Of a DNA stretch of 64,000 nucleotides, positions 1 through 12,359 are shown piece by piece (the stretch's first letter is position 1; each line of letters starts with the position of its first letter). The translations under genes and the position numbers were made by a program. The stretch is from Amylostereum areolatum. Its lineage: Eukaryota; Basidiomycota; Agaricomycetes; Russulales; Stereaceae. The stretch spans positions 62,001-126,000 of the forward strand of contig SAXG01000057.1 in assembly GCA_012932865.1 (NCBI GenBank). The letters are read 5' to 3'. The notes under the pieces were generated by a model. It did not search any database. It was not told the origin of the DNA and saw nothing but the letters and a program-made list of their open reading frames with translations.

Positions 1-1959
1 GATATGTCCTGGTTTCCGACAATAGAAGCACGATCCCGATTTCTGAAGTTCTGTACGTTCTTGCGGGGTAAGGCGTCTGAAGCTTCGGTTGTTGTTTCCG
101 GTTTGAGCGGCTCTGGCGGTAGTAACATTCCCTTTATTTCCGTTTCCTCTTCGGAATGGGACGTACGGCTGCGGTTTCTTGTATAGGAGGGTGAGATCAC
201 TCGTCGGGTTCATTGGTCTCGTATAATGTCGTTGGAATGCTTGAGCTTCTCGCCAGTTATTATCGATGTGTAGTGCGAGTTCATACCATTCGTCGATATC
301 GTTCGAGATGTGATCTCTCTTGAGAATCTCGACTACTATATCGTTGCGCAGTCCTCTCTTGAATTGGTCGATCAATGCTTTATGATCGTAGCCGGCTTCC
401 ATGGCATAGTCTCTGAAGACCGTGATGTAATCTTTGGTTTCCATAGTGCCTTGTTCCAGGCGCTGTATGTTGAATCTAGCGTCTCTTCCGGGATCTATTT
501 CTCCAAAGGTTTCTAAGAAATAGTCGCGGAATCCCGTCCATGGAAGATGTATTTCTGGATCTATGCCTCGATCTCGTATCTTATCGATTTTGCTTATCAA
601 GAGGGACGCCCAGTGAAGGGCAGGTCCATCGGTGAGATGCGAGAGTACAAAGGTTATCTTACGCATGTTGGTTTTGTATGCGTTGGGGAATGCTATGAAG
701 CGAAGTATGCATTGTTCGATGAACTTTGCTGCCTTCGCTCGGTCTCTTCCATCGTATACTCCTAGTGCGTTCAGTTTGAATCCTTTGTCTTTGTCTTCGG
801 GTTTAGATCCGATTGTTCCTGTTCCTCCTGGCGGTGAATGCCACGGTGGATGTCTCGGTCCTTCCGGAAGATCTGCGGTCGCTCCTCTTCCGAATACATA
901 GTCCTGAACCTTTTTTCCTTTCTCATTATCAGCCGATCGGTCGGAATGCGTTGATGGTTGCGGCGATGGTACCTTCCATCCTATTGGTTCACCTAAACTG
1001 AATCCCATGGGGAATCGAGCCTTATGTCTTGGTTTCGCGGGATCGGCTGGTGTTGGAGTTGCAGGCGTCTGGAGCGGTATATTAGTTTCTCCAGGGGGGA
1101 CATTGCTAAGTGTGGTGGTGGGGTTGGGTATCGAGATGGTAGCGTCTCCCATTGTTGTGACGTTCTCTGATCTTCCGAATAGGTTTCCTTGTCTTCCTCT
1201 TCTAGTTTCGAAGATATCTTTGTCTGATTTAACTGATGGAGATCTTGTTGATTCTTCTGTATGTCTTTCCGTTTCTGTTGCGCTCGGTGGGCTGCCTTCT
1301 CGACTTCCTCCGGAATCGGACTTAATTTGGGGGTTTGATACAGTTCTCTTAGGTTCTGGCGCGGTTTCTTCTGGAGGCTGTGTAGTTGCTGCGGGTTCTT
1401 GAGGATGCTGGAGTTCGGTTTGAGGGTTCTGTGGTTCGGTTGTCGTATCGGCTGTGTCGGTATCGGGATCAAATTCCCAGTAGTCCTTAATATTCCCGGT
1501 GTAAGGTTTCTCTTCGACTTTCTGTGCGTCCGGGTGTTTCCAGAGTTCTTCTGATGAGAGGGGCCCGATATGAGGTCTTGAATAATCTGGGCGCTTCCAA
1601 TGTGAATTGTCGTAGCTTCCGTCTTCCTTTTCTCTTTTGGATCTATCTTTGAAGTATTCCGCTGCTGGGGGAAGGTTGTATCTGTATATGGGCGGGTTCC
1701 ACTGGTATGCGTATGTTCCTTTGCTTTCTTTCGCGACGAGGGTTCCGTCGTAGTAGAAAAGGAGATGATAGGGGTCAAATGTCCAGCGATGATCTTCGTT
1801 TCCGTTAGGGAAATCTCGACTGCAGTTTGATTGGAGTTGAGGGATCTCAAAATCTGATGGTCTTTTTTCAGCGGGTTGTTCCGCTGACTCCGTGGTGGGT
1901 GTTTCGTTTGACGCTCTGCGCCAAACTGTAGGGTGAGCTAGTGTAGAGGAGAGCTCGTT
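1..1959 (-). CDS. Ty3/gypsy retrotransposon Gag, partial
   Basis: One minus-strand frame is open from 1959 to the left edge (about 650 codons) and runs off the window. The first half is low-complexity Pro/Glu/Thr-rich. From about 780 down to 200 it matches the retrotransposon Gag fold, with characteristic text such as GFRDYFLETFGEIDP, then LEQGTMETKDYITVFRDYA and FKRGLRNDIVVEIL. At the extreme left edge a CCHC zinc knuckle begins (CFYCRKPGHI), with its last Cys outside the window. Gag packages the element RNA into virus-like particles. No in-frame ATG occurs before about 1152, although the frame is open from just inside the LTR, so initiation is unclear. Protease and polymerase would lie to the left. 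Confidence 0.85.
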
Positions 1960-2500
1960 CTAGTGTTAAGGACGGTCCTTATCACGTGACAAGCGGCTCA
2001 GGCTACAGTACTCGTGTGGATGAGAGGTGGGATCAGGTGATCCAGACGTCTCGGCTATACGAAGTTAGAGGTCGATAAGCGAAGCAGTAAGTCTTCACAG
2101 AAGACTTAGGCGAGCTTTCGACTTAGTTACTTTATGCTCTCTTTAGTAGTTTTAAGAGGAGGTTCTATTTAGAACAGTCCTGTATTTACAAAGAGAACGA
2201 GCTGGGGAATAGCTCGCTCGTTGAGCCTCCTTTTATAGGAAAGGAGGTCGAGTAAATATATGTACATTCGGCGACGGTTGTATCAAGTATCTATGGAGAC
2301 GAACTGTGGCACCGTCGAGGCTATGCCGTTGGGACGGTGACGATCTGTGGCACCGTCGAGGCTATGCCGTCGAGACGGTGACGATCTGTGGCAGCGTCGT
2401 TGAGACGGTTACGAGCTGGGGTACAGTCGTAATCCGTCGTTTAGCGACGTCCTTCCTAGTAAGGCAATGGAAAATGAAGTACCTTGGACAAGTTGTAACA
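1927..2500 (-). mobile_element. 5' LTR of the gypsy-like element
   Basis: Read on the minus strand, the segment begins TGTTACAACTTG at 2500 and ends ...CCCTACA at 1927, giving the TG...CA ends of an LTR. A few bases after its end comes TGGCGCAGAGCG, a plausible tRNA primer-binding site. The Gag frame opens at the same place, which is the expected order LTR, primer site, gag. The partner LTR is outside the window, so neither the exact outer boundary nor a target-site duplication can be confirmed. Gag remains open, so the insertion may be fairly young. Confidence 0.6.
2304..2415. repeat. 41-bp tandem repeat inside the LTR
   Basis: Two near-identical 41-bp units (2304-2344 and 2345-2385), each starting CTGTGGCACCGTCGAGG, are followed by a third unit (2386-2415) with an 11-bp internal deletion. 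They sit in the U3-like upstream half of the LTR, where such repeats often act as enhancer-like promoter elements. That role here is inference. Confidence 0.75.
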
Positions 2501-4053
2501 GCCTCGTGACCCCCAATGCTAACACCTGGCTCTCGACGCCCCTGCCCCCGTTGTCTCGTCGCCCGCGCGCGTCTCTCCATCCACACCCTCGTCGTTCCGC
2601 ACCCTACTGCCTACAATATTTACATTACCTAGTATGAATTGAATAGCTACATTGTTTTGAATGGAATTTGTTTTGATTCTGATAGATGATCGATGATGTT
2701 TTGAATGTATTCAAACTGAGTTGAACTGTTGTACCAAGTTGCCAGCTATTACTAACCTGTATAACTGTTGGAGATTCTAAGTTGTGTGTTCATTGGGTAT
2801 AGATTGGCTGTTCATTGGCCAACTCATGCGTGTTGAGCAATCAGACATGGCCTGGGGACATGTTGACACATTGGCATGTTTTGACTGTTTCGCACTGTTT
2901 CGCACATTGTGCAACACCAAAACCAACAAAAACATGGCTTAACAAGGTGAAACAAAATTCGACAATTTGCTGATGTGGTGGGCTTGATCCGGAAGGTCGA
3001 GGTCGTCCATTCAGTAGTATTCCAGGTCAGACAAGTTCCTCATCATCATATACAAAGTACCTCCTGCTGTAAGTATACAGATCGCAAAAAGACGCGCGAG
3101 CTCGGCGAACGAGCTAAAGGTTCAAAAAATTGGGCACGTCCACGCCAGCGCAAGAGCAAGCCTGAATCGCGGTTCGCATCTCCGCCCTGGGGGACACGCG
3201 CGCCGCGAAGTGCACTCAAGGACGCGTCGCTCCACCCGTTCCGGTCGTCGCCACCCGTGCATCCTGCCCATCTCCTCCTACGCCCAACGACCGTCGAAAT
3301 ACTTGCGGTTGACGTTCGACGCGGCGAACGGTGAGGACGCCGTCGCGTTGGTTGGCGGTCGACAATGGTCGTGTCGGTTGGGTGGAGAAGGGCGGACGTC
3401 GCTGTAGATCGCGTTGGGGGCGTTGGCGTTCGACGGCCGCTGGCATACGGAACATTGTGTCCGGGCGCGAGGCGCGCACCGGGGCACAGAACCCTACGGC
3501 TTCCCTCAAGGCCGACGCGCGATAGAGACAAGACACGGGATGCACGTTACGGCAAACCCGGCACGACGACGACGACGATGAACGAAACGAGCGCAGGAAA
3601 CGCACCCTATCCCCCACAATGCCGACCCACGTACTCGACCCGTCTCCCCGCCCATTCCCTCCGACCGTCGTCGCGGACGCGCGGGGTTCTCTGGGTGCTA
3701 TGGGCGGGCGGCGGGGAGTGTGTCTGGTCCGACGCCCGGCACGCGCGAGGGGGCGCGGGGCTCGTTTGGAGCGTTGATATGTGTGGACCGGGGAGGGGGA
3801 CGTTCTCAGACTTTGGCCCGCTCGCGAAGGGGACGCTGTGGAGGACGTCGGTGGGGGGCGAGCGTTCGCGGCCTTTGGGCTGGCGTGCAAGACCTGTGTG
3901 ATCGATGAGGGGAAGACCGAGGTCATCGCGGCCTGTGCTCTTTGTGGTGTCGCGGATGCGACTAGAGTAGATTAGATAAGATATTGACGGTCCGCCGCGC
4001 CGGAGACGAGGGAGCTTGCTCTGAGGTTCGTGTTGTTTCGCGCTTTCAGCCTC
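2501..4053. other. Region without a supportable gene
   Basis: From 2590 to about 3000 the sequence is AT-rich with no coding signal. From 3050 to 3950 it is GC-rich and has open frames on both strands. Those frames are Arg/Pro/Ser-rich in every reading, lack splice-consistent continuation and match no family I recognise, so I treat them as base-composition artefacts. Confidence 0.5.
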
Positions 4054-4464
4054 ATGGACTCCATGCATGTCCAGCAGATTCTTCTAGGTGTGCGCCGTTT
4101 CTCGCCAGGCCAGTTGAGCGAACGTCTCTACGGGCCGAAAACACAAGAATTTGCCTCAGACATGCTGGAGGGGAACATGTTTGACGGCACGCGCGGAGGT
4201 TATACAGGCCTCAGCTTCGCGTTACATACACACCAAGGCCAAACCTTCTCAGTGACATTGCCCTCTCCGCCTTCTCAGTGCGTATGTAAGTTCCTCAAGT
4301 TCAACCTGGGCGCATTCACCTCCAATCAGGTGTTTAACTTCCTGCTACTTATGGGAGCACCGACGTCGACGACTCAAGGGCCAAAGCTCAGCGCTTCAGC
4401 TGGATCCACGACGACGAATTTGTATATCTTCGATCAGGATTCCAGTCCTACTTATGTATGGTAG
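4054..4464 (+). CDS. Hypothetical ORF, copy 1 of a diverged pair
   Basis: An ATG-initiated frame of about 136 codons. I do not recognise the family. It is worth keeping because a second locus at 25140-25543 aligns with it along most of its length: RLYGPKTQEFASDML against LLYSHHASEFGTML, then GAFTSNQVFNFLLLMG against FAFSSLFCFQLLVLIG, then a shared GPKLSA and a shared short aromatic C-terminus. In copy 1 a 5-base deletion after GPKLSA changes the frame relative to copy 2, so the last 25 or so codons may not be the original tail. It lies upstream of TF1 on the same strand. It may be a gene remnant. Confidence 0.35.
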   Translation: MDSMHVQQILLGVRRFSPGQLSERLYGPKTQEFASDMLEGNMFDGTRGGYTGLSFALHTHQGQTFSVTLPSPPSQCVCKFLKFNLGAFTSNQVFNFLLLMGAPTSTTQGPKLSASAGSTTTNLYIFDQDSSPTYVW

Positions 4465-5214
4465 TTGCTTTCCGAACCCTCCGATTTGGCGCACGTATTT
4501 GAGCGCAGGTTAGCAAGCAAGCACCCGCGATTTCAGAATCTGACTCGACGTCCTGACTCTTTTGCCGCCGCGTTTCGAGGTCGCGCGCCCCCAAGCGCAT
4601 GCGCATGGCACATGGCCAGGCTCCGTCCCGTCGATGCTTACGCCAGAGCTTGCTTCATGGACGACTCGGACACCATCAATCTCTCACCGAGCCCGGCCAG
4701 GATCGCGTGCCGCGCCCCCCGGTGTGCGTATGCAGCAGAGGCTCATCCTGGCAGGACAGGCCAGTTGTCGTCGACCTGGTCCATCCTCTATAAGCTTCTA
4801 CCCACTCGTCCCGGTTACCGACCATGCGTCACGGATGACGCAGGGCCAACGATTTTCGTATTCGTGGGGCGAACGAGGCGGCGTGAAGGGTGGTTGGATC
4901 CGCCGCGTCGACTGGCTTTTGTAGATGGAGCACAGTACTTAGTAGGATGCCTGAACATGCAAACCTGGTGTGGACTGTGTAAGATGTGTAGAGTGAGCGC
5001 GAGCGCGGTGGAGGAGTTGGAAAGAGGTGCGATCCGAGTCGGCGGGGCAGTGCGCGTACGACCGGCGTCGGTGTATAAGCAGATCAGCAGGGAGAAACGG
5101 CTTACACGATCCAACTCAAAGATCGGGTGTTTGGCCGCTCCCGACACCGGTCTGAACCTCCCCTATTAGCATCCTCTCCCTCTCCCCCTCTTGCTGCCAC
5201 CACGTCTACCATCC
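4465..5214. other. Upstream region of TF1
   Basis: Seven hundred and fifty bases with a long open frame of mixed composition that I cannot assign. Just before the TF1 ATG lies a C/T-rich tract (about 5168-5195), as is common upstream of basidiomycete start codons. No defined operator is visible. Confidence 0.35.
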
Positions 5215-8200
5215 ATGTCCTCCTCCGAAGACGACCACGACCACGACGCTCGCGACTCGCGACCGCCTCAAGTCAAGAAGCGCCGCGTGCAGACGCTCAG
5301 GGCCTGCGACCGGTGTCGTCTCAAGAAGAGTGCGTTCATGCCGCTCTCATTCTAGCTTCGCCGCTGACGAAAACGCCCTGCCAGTCCGCTGTGAGTCGAT
5401 GGACAGCATTGGGGGCTCGGAAGCGAGGTGGCTTATCGCGCGCGGGACACAGGTGACGGCACCCCGAGCTCAGGCCAGAAATGCTCGCATTGCGCGATCT
5501 CGGAGGCGACGTGCATCTTCACCGAAGGTATCAAGGTCAGCTCCTCTCTCTACACGCGTGCTCCCTGTTCACCAGCGTCCCGCGCAGAAACGAGCTCCCC
5601 CGAAAAAGTGAGGCTTTTATCAGCCGAGAAAAATGGCGTCGCGACTGAACTCGCCTTCCACAGATACGTCGATGGGTTGGAATCACGGCTGGAACGGCTG
5701 GAGGCGCTGCTGTCTCGCGTGCGTCCGCCCCCTTCTTCTTTCTCTCCGTCGTTGCTCACGCTTGGACGGTGGGACCCAGTTACACCCCGACCACGATTTT
5801 TCTCACGAACTGGAGGACGACGTCGGGTCTCCTCCCGGTCCGATGTCCCCAGAAAGCGCGGGGCCGCACTGCGCCCCCAAGCGAAGCGTGAGCCACTCCA
5901 GCGCGCCCTCGCCCCCTCAGCTGCCCTCCCTCCCTCACCTCCTCGACGACGCCCACGACGACCTCACGCACAGCCCCGAAGCCTTCGAATCCGACGACGA
6001 CGAAGAGTTCAGCAACCCCTCCGACGTCTCCCGCCAATTCCGCAACGCCGACCTCAACGCCAGCCTCAACCGCTTCTACGGCAAATCCAGCAGCGTCCGC
6101 CTCTTCCGCCGCGCGCTCACGCTCAAGTCGGAGGTCTCCGGCATCCACTACAACCTCGAGGACGAGTTCCACAACTCGCCCTTCCGCCGCCCGGATTTCT
6201 GGAAGATCCACCCGTGGGAGCGCGCGCGGTTCGTGCAGGCGCGCTCGCCCTACACCTTCCCCGAGCCGGACCTCATGCGCCACCTCCTCGCCAACTTCTT
6301 CCACCTCGGCGGCGCCGTCTGCCCGCTCTTCCACCGGCCCACGTTCGAGAAGCAGGTCGCGGACGGCCTCCACCTCGTCGACGAGGGCTTCGGCGGCGTC
6401 GTCTCGCTCGTGTGCGCGCTCGGGTCAAGGATGTCGAACGATCCCCGCGTGTTCTTGGACGACCCGGAGAAGCCCAACCACCCGCATTCCGCCGGCTGGC
6501 GCTGGTTCAACCAGGTGCAGCTCGTGCGCAACCTCGCGCTCGCGGACCCCACGCTGCACGATTTGCAAATATGTGCCGTGCGTCGTCGTCGACTGTGTTC
6601 TTTGCCCTGTTGGATGGACTGCTGACGCGGGGTGGGGTGGGTGTCCCATACAGCTCGCGGTTCTGTTCATGCATGGGTCGTCGCCGCCCCAGGCGTGCTG
6701 GACGCTCATCGGCATCGGGCTCCGCATGGCGCAGGATGTCGGCGCGCATCGGCGGCACGCCTACCTGGACAAGCCTCTGGTGGAAATGGAGCTGTGGAAG
6801 CGGGCGTTCTGGTGCGTCGTCTGGGGTATCTCACTTGAGCCTGTCGCTCACCGAGCACGGTAGGGTGCTTTTCACGCTCGACACCTGGATGAGCTCCTTC
6901 CTCGGCCGGACGTGTGCCCTCCCCCTAGACAGGCAAGCCCAGTCGGCCAACTCTTCCGTCGTTGCGCGTCCTCACGGGCGGTTGTAGTATTGACCTTGAG
7001 TTTCCGATCGAGTGCGACGACGAGTACTGGCTCCATCCCGACCCGGAGAAGGCGTTCAAGCAGCCGCCCGGGAAGCCCTCGAAGGTGTCGTACTACATCT
7101 CCTGGATCAAGCTGCACCTCATCCACGCGCACGCCCTCCGGACGATCGTGAGCGTTCATCGCGTCTGCCTCCGCCCGCCTTCCGAGCTGATCCATGTCCG
7201 TTTTCCAGTACTCGCTCGATAAGCATAAGATCATCGCGCAGATCGGGCGGCTGGAGTGGGAGACGCGGGTGGTGACCGAGCTCGACTCGGCCTTGAACAA
7301 GTGGTTCGACTCGCTCCCGGACCACCGTACGTCCCCGCCCACCCATCTATACACACCACGCGCCTCGTTCTGACGATGTCCACGCTTGTGCAGTGCGATG
7401 GGATCCAACGCGCGAGAACGAGCTCCAGTTCTTCCAGACCGCGTGCCTGCACGCCGGATACTACATGGTGCAGATGACGATCCACAGGCCCTTCATCCCA
7501 TCCTCAAGAAAAGAGTCCTCGCTCTCCTTCCCCTCCCTGGCCATCTGCTGCAACTCGGCCCGCGGCTGCAGCCACGTCCTCGAGGTGCAGCGCCAACGGA
7601 TGCCGGGCATCGCCACCCCCAGCCTCCTCGTGCGTCGTTTCGTTTTTTCCGTGTTCGGTTCTGCGCGCGTGCGTTGCTGACGGGGCTCGCGGCACAGTTG
7701 CCCGCGTTCATGTCGGGGATCGTGCTCCTGCTCGGCATATGGGGCGCCAAACGGTCCGGGCTCGTGATCGACTCCACCAAGCAGATGCACGACGTGTACA
7801 ACTGCATGCGCTTCCTGGGCTCGGGCGAGATGAGGTGGCCCATCGCCGGCCGTCTTCGGTGCGTGTCTCCCACCGCCGCCCCTCCGTTCCCTCCGCGCCT
7901 CCTGACTGACTTCCCGGCCAGCGACCTGCTGCGCAACCTGTCCGCCGTGGGCGAGCTCCCCCTCCCCGAGTCCCCGCCCTCGCAGAAGCGCGACCGCGAG
8001 GGCGAAACGGAGAACGAGGACGTCTCGCCCACGCCCGCCACCACCGCCACCACCAGCACATCGGCCACCACCCCTACCTTCCCGCCCTCGAGCGGGCTCG
8101 CGCCCGCACCGCGCAAGATCGCGGGCAGGCGGCAGCTCTCGATGGGCGAGTCCGAGATCTCGACGTTCGGCCCGCCGCTGACGGCGCAGGACAAGATGCT

Positions 8201-9156
8201 GCTCGAGGCGGAGACGGCGGCGAAGGCGTTCGTCGCGCACCCCGGGCCCTCGACCTCGTCCGCCCTGTCCACGCACAGACACACCCTGTCCTCGTCCTCG
8301 GCCGCCTCCTCCTCCGCGCTCGCGCACATCGGGGGCTCGTCCGGCCTCGGACGCAAACTGGCGTCGACGCCGTCGATGTATGGGCATGGACCGCCGGGCG
8401 GGCCGGGCCTCTCGCCGACGTTGCAGATGAACCACGGCGCGCAGTACGGGATGCACCCACCTCTGGGGATGGACGCGGACATGCTCAGCGGATTCGGGGG
8501 CGCGGAGACGTTCGATCTGGGGATGGGCGCGGGCGCGGGGTTTTATGGGCAGGAAGCGATGTACAATCCTATGGACTTGGGTGGGGGTGTGGGCTTGGAT
8601 GGTGGACTAGGGATGGGAGGCGGGCCGGGGCCAGACATCGACGTCGAGGCGGACGAGTTGATGAATTTCTTCGCGGGCATGGCGCCGCAGGATGGGCAAA
8701 TGGGCGTGGACAGCGATATGATGACGATGTGGTCGACGCTGCCAGACGGGTTCCAGTGCGTCTCTTTCTCCTTTCTTTCCTTTCGTCTCTCTCGCTTTCC
8801 CTCCCTCCCCCCTTTACTCTCCCTCTACCCGCCCGTCCCGACGTCTGCGCGGTTCCGCGCGTCTGTCGCCCTTGCGGCCATCGCTCCCTTTGGTTTTTTC
8901 GCGTCGAGTCGAGAGCAGGGAGCTGACTGAGCCGTTCGTTCGCGTTTGGGCTTGTAGGACCGAGGACTGGCACACGTATGTGTCGAATCTGATGGGGATC
9001 GCGGGCCAGGGTGGGGAGGACGACGTCGGGCCAGGGGCGCATATGTCGCCCACCGCGCACCAGGGCGGAGGAACGATGCTCTCTCATCCTCTTCCTCACG
9101 CAAACGGGCACGGGCACGCGAACGGGTATGCGCACCCGCACGGGCCAGCATTTTGA
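5215..9156 (+). CDS. Zn(II)2Cys6 transcription factor TF1
   Basis: Fourteen exons (5215-5329, 5385-5390, 5453-5535, 5588-5607, 5664-5718, 5780-6577, 6654-6811, 6864-6932, 6988-7147, 7209-7326, 7394-7629, 7698-7858, 7922-8755, 8958-9156) sum to 1003 codons plus stop, in phase throughout. The N-terminus carries a Gal4-type binuclear zinc cluster (CDRCRLKKIRC, then CSHCAISEATC), a basic linker and a short coiled coil (YVDGLESRLERLEALL). The fungal-specific transcription factor domain spans roughly residues 215-500. A Ser/Thr/Ala- then Gly/Met-rich tail follows, as in activation regions. It should be a nuclear DNA-binding regulator; the target is unknown. Exon 2 is only 6 nt, and the intron at 6933-6987 appears to use a GC donor. 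TF2 at the other end of the window is a full paralogue. Confidence 0.9.
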
Positions 9157-10025
9157 GCCGTGGATTTCTTGCGTTTATGTGCATAGTCGCGCTCTCGCCT
9201 GCCGACTTGCTGCGTTTTTGGCTTCGTGCGCGTCTGTCGTGCTACTTGTATGGCGGCTGCTTGCTGGTCGTGGCCCCGTTGGGTGTGTCTCTTGTCAGGT
9301 GTGCGTGTATGCGCTGTTGGCTTTTTTGGGGTGCTTAACTTACGACTGTGCTGTTATATAATGCTATCTTTCCGGTCTCTTTCTTTGGGCCGTGTACGTG
9401 CTGCATGCTACACTCGAGAATGGACGTGTTGGCGTTGCTCCAGTACAGTCAAAAAAAAAACCCCTGCTAGGACACCAGTGCCCCACCATGGGGCAACGAA
9501 TACTGAATCATTCCTTCTCTTCACGCCCCTTTTCGTCGTGGAAGTGCGTGAAAGCGCCAAGACCGAAGGCTTCGTTTTCAAAGGTACGGCGTCGTTGAGT
9601 TATAAAGATATGAGGAGCATGGGTGCACAAGGTCGGTACTATGGTGACCCCCCTAGCCCGGGCCTAACGTACTTACATATCCACACGGCCCTTCTCAGCC
9701 TTCGGCATCCTCCCGAAAATGCTGCGTGAAACAGCGTCAGCGCGTTCGTACCAAGCTCTCGCGGGCCCTCGAAGCACTCACCGTACGCAGACGCCACGCG
9801 TTGCTCGTATCCAGCACGACGACCTCGTTGACCGTCCTAACCGTCGTCCAAGGTCAGTCACCAGAACCGACACACGCAAAACACGAAGACGCACCGGATA
9901 TGATCTCCTCCTCCGTCAGCCCCCGCACGTCGAACCGGGCCTTGGCGAACGGCGATCCGCGTGCGGTGCACCTAGTCTCCGTGCTGACCTAACCAGAAGA
10001 TAGTCGTTCTGGTTGTACGTCTGCA
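9157..10025. other. TF1 3' region and a doubtful small ORF
   Basis: The first 300 bases are probably the TF1 3' UTR. From about 9488 to 9992 (+) an exon-like pair with a plausible intron (donor near 9583, acceptor near 9700) gives a basic, Thr-rich reading ending at 9992. I recognise no family and do not call a gene. Confidence 0.3.
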
Positions 10026-10716
10026 TCAAATTTAGAGGCCTTGGCTGGTGGCCCCCAGAAAGGAAATACCTTACATTCCATTCTCAGTTCGGCACTCGCG
10101 GACCGCGTGCAACCGCGTGTTTTGTCCATCGTTGAAAGTCGGCCGTATACAACACAGTAATAAGTATTGAGATATAGAGAAACCTGAACTTTTGAATGGA
10201 ACAGTGAAGTGTCCGAGCCCGGGGTGATCTAAGGCCAATCCCAATTCACTTGAGCTCATTATCTCAAGTTCCAGGACTCAATCTCAAGCTTCAAGAGTCA
10301 ACCTGCACCTCACAAATTCGGGACACGATGCAGAGCCATGTCACTGAAGTATTTCTATTTTTTCTGCGGTACCTGCGGACACTGAACGCGCTGAGCTTGC
10401 CTGGTTCGCGAGGCCTCGCCGGTCGCTCTGCCATCACCGGGCATGGAACACTTTTTGTGCAGCTACCCTCCGTCTACCCTCAAAATTTTTGTGCTCACTG
10501 TCACTGTCACCCAGCCGTTGCCGCTAAAGACATCATTGTCGACGTTAGCGTTGATCTCACCTTGCATTGTCGACGTTAGAGAGATGTGCAACTCCCAAAC
10601 ATCGCTGACGGCAGCTTGATGATCAGCCTCAGATTTCCTTTTTTGGGCGCGGGAACTTTACGGGCCTGCTGCGGATTTCCTTTCTGGGGGCTACCAGCCA
10701 AGGCCTCTAATTTTGA
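10026..10716. mobile_element. Non-autonomous TIR element (MITE-like)
   Basis: A 691-bp segment bounded by imperfect terminal inverted repeats of about 40 bp. The left end has TTTAGAGGCCTTGGCTGG and then GCCCCCAGAAAGGAAAT. The right end is the reverse complement with a few mismatches (10671-10716). The interior has no coding capacity but holds a direct duplication of TGTCGACGTTAG. I could not define a clean target-site duplication. The right end lies 7 bp from the stop codon of the MYND gene at 10723. Its family cannot be assigned from the sequence alone. Confidence 0.65.
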
Positions 10717-10722
10717 ACTAGC

Positions 10723-11910
10723 CTACGTGCACCCGTCCCTGAGCGCGCACAGGAGCCCGCGCACGGCCGGCATGAACAGGTAGGAGTTCTCGTGGACTTG
10801 GGTTTGAGCGCACCGGGCGCGCGGGGCGACGACGGAAACGAGGTCGACGAGGAGGTCGTGCGGGCCTGGCGAAAGCATGGCGTTGTGGCGTCCGGGGCGG
10901 GCGAGGGCGTTGCGGAGGACACTGGGGAGGGCACGGCGGGGGACGACATCGATGGACACGAGCTGCAGCATCGAGAGAAGGATGCCCGTGTCCGCGTCAT
11001 CGTCTGCGCTCGCGCGCATGGGCACGACACCCGCCGCGACGTCCGCCGCGCGCTGTCTCCGGGCAGCCTCGCCGCGAAGTTTGAGGGGAGCGACGGCGCC
11101 TTCGGCGTAGAACGCGTCGGGAGAGTAGACGGGGACGAGGTCCCACTTGAGTTGGACGACGGAGTCGGCGGGGCTGGAGGGCCACGGGGTGCTGCGGTCG
11201 AGGCCGAGCTTGCGGAAGACGAGGTAGAGGAGGGTTGGGGGGATGAGGGGAATGCGCAGCGCGCGCGTGGCGAGGACGAGGATCTTGTTCTCGTGCGCGG
11301 CCTCTCTCGAGGGGGGCTTGTTGCAGATGCGTTTGTGCTCCGGCCTGGGGAAGGCGGTTGAGAAGGGGAGGAGGTGAGCGGAGCGGGTGGACGCAGACGA
11401 CGGACCAGTCTGCTTTTTGGCACTGGGTGCACGTGAGAGACGTCAGGTGAAGAGGAAAAGGAAATCCCGCGAGAAATGGGCGGTCTTGCACTAGTGGGTG
11501 TGGGGATCAGCACAGTCCAGAATTCATGCGATGCGACGCACGGACCTTGGAGCAAAGCATGCAGTTTCCGGACTTGCCGCACTTACTGCAGCGCTGGAGC
11601 GACTTCGTCGTATCGCGCACGGTCTCGCCGATGGGCGTGTGCAGCGCCTTGGCGACCATAGCTTCATACTGCGCTTCCGGGACCGATGCGAGTCTGAATT
11701 GAGTGAGAAAGAGGGGCTGAGTACGGAGGTGGCGGGGAGCAGAGAGAGACGAGCGGGGCGGTGAGGAGAGAGGCAACTTGCAGCTGGTCCAGCATAGTCA
11801 GAGTGCCGGCGCTGTGTTCAGTCGGGCCTGTTCAGCGAGCGGCAGAGGACCAGCGACAAGCCGGCGACGTACACTCGGTCGAAGATACGGTCGAGCGCTT
11901 GCGAAGCCAT
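10723..11910 (-). CDS. MYND-type zinc-finger protein, locus 1
   Basis: Read on the minus strand from ATG 11910, exon 1 ends FDRV at a gtacgt donor. Exon 2 gives LASVPEAQYEAMVAKALHTP and the start of a MYND finger (CSKCGKSGNCMLCSK). Later exons give TCTQCQKADW, then HKRICNK, and a C-terminal domain of about 200 residues with no known name. MYND fingers bind two zincs and mediate protein-protein contacts. The central finger exon reads CKTAHFSR, apparently lacking one zinc-binding Cys and a good splice donor, so the finger may be broken. An alternative upstream exon starting MANAEDGETATASP at 12248 could belong to it. The stop is 7 bp from the TIR element. Confidence 0.55.
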
Positions 11911-12359
11911 GAAATGATGACGATGGTGAATGAAGGATGGGGGGTCGAGTGAGACGCGTTTCCGATCTCGTCTTCGAGGCCTTTTATATATCCTCTTGGC
12001 TTCAGGCGGGCGCAAGCGTCGTTTTCGTTCGAGGTTTGCAGCCTGCAGACTGTCACGGCGCCAATTCATCGAATGTTTGGATCAAACTTGGCGCGCAGAT
12101 CGTCCCGAACACGGAACGCACGCCGCAGGAATCGATACTGCTTCTCGCCTCGAGTAGAAGGAAACTCACCATCGAAGGAAAGCACGAATCGGCGTTGAAT
12201 ATTGACGGGCGAGGCGGTTGCAGTCTCACCATCTTCAGCGTTGGCCATCTACGAATGCACATCAGCGCTTGAAATGCATTAAAGATAGGTTCGATTGGGA
12301 AATTCAGAGATACAACCTTGTGTACGAACTCGTAGGTGAATTAACCTTGAGGTAATCCG

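Noticed and set aside
993..1850. Minus-strand frame of 285 codons rich in Gln/Arg/Thr
   Set aside because: It is a shadow of the Gag frame, which is longer, continues to the window edge and contains the Gag domain.
3046..3926. Long overlapping Arg/Pro-rich frames on both strands
   Set aside because: GC-rich composition with frames open in several readings, no domain, no splice logic.
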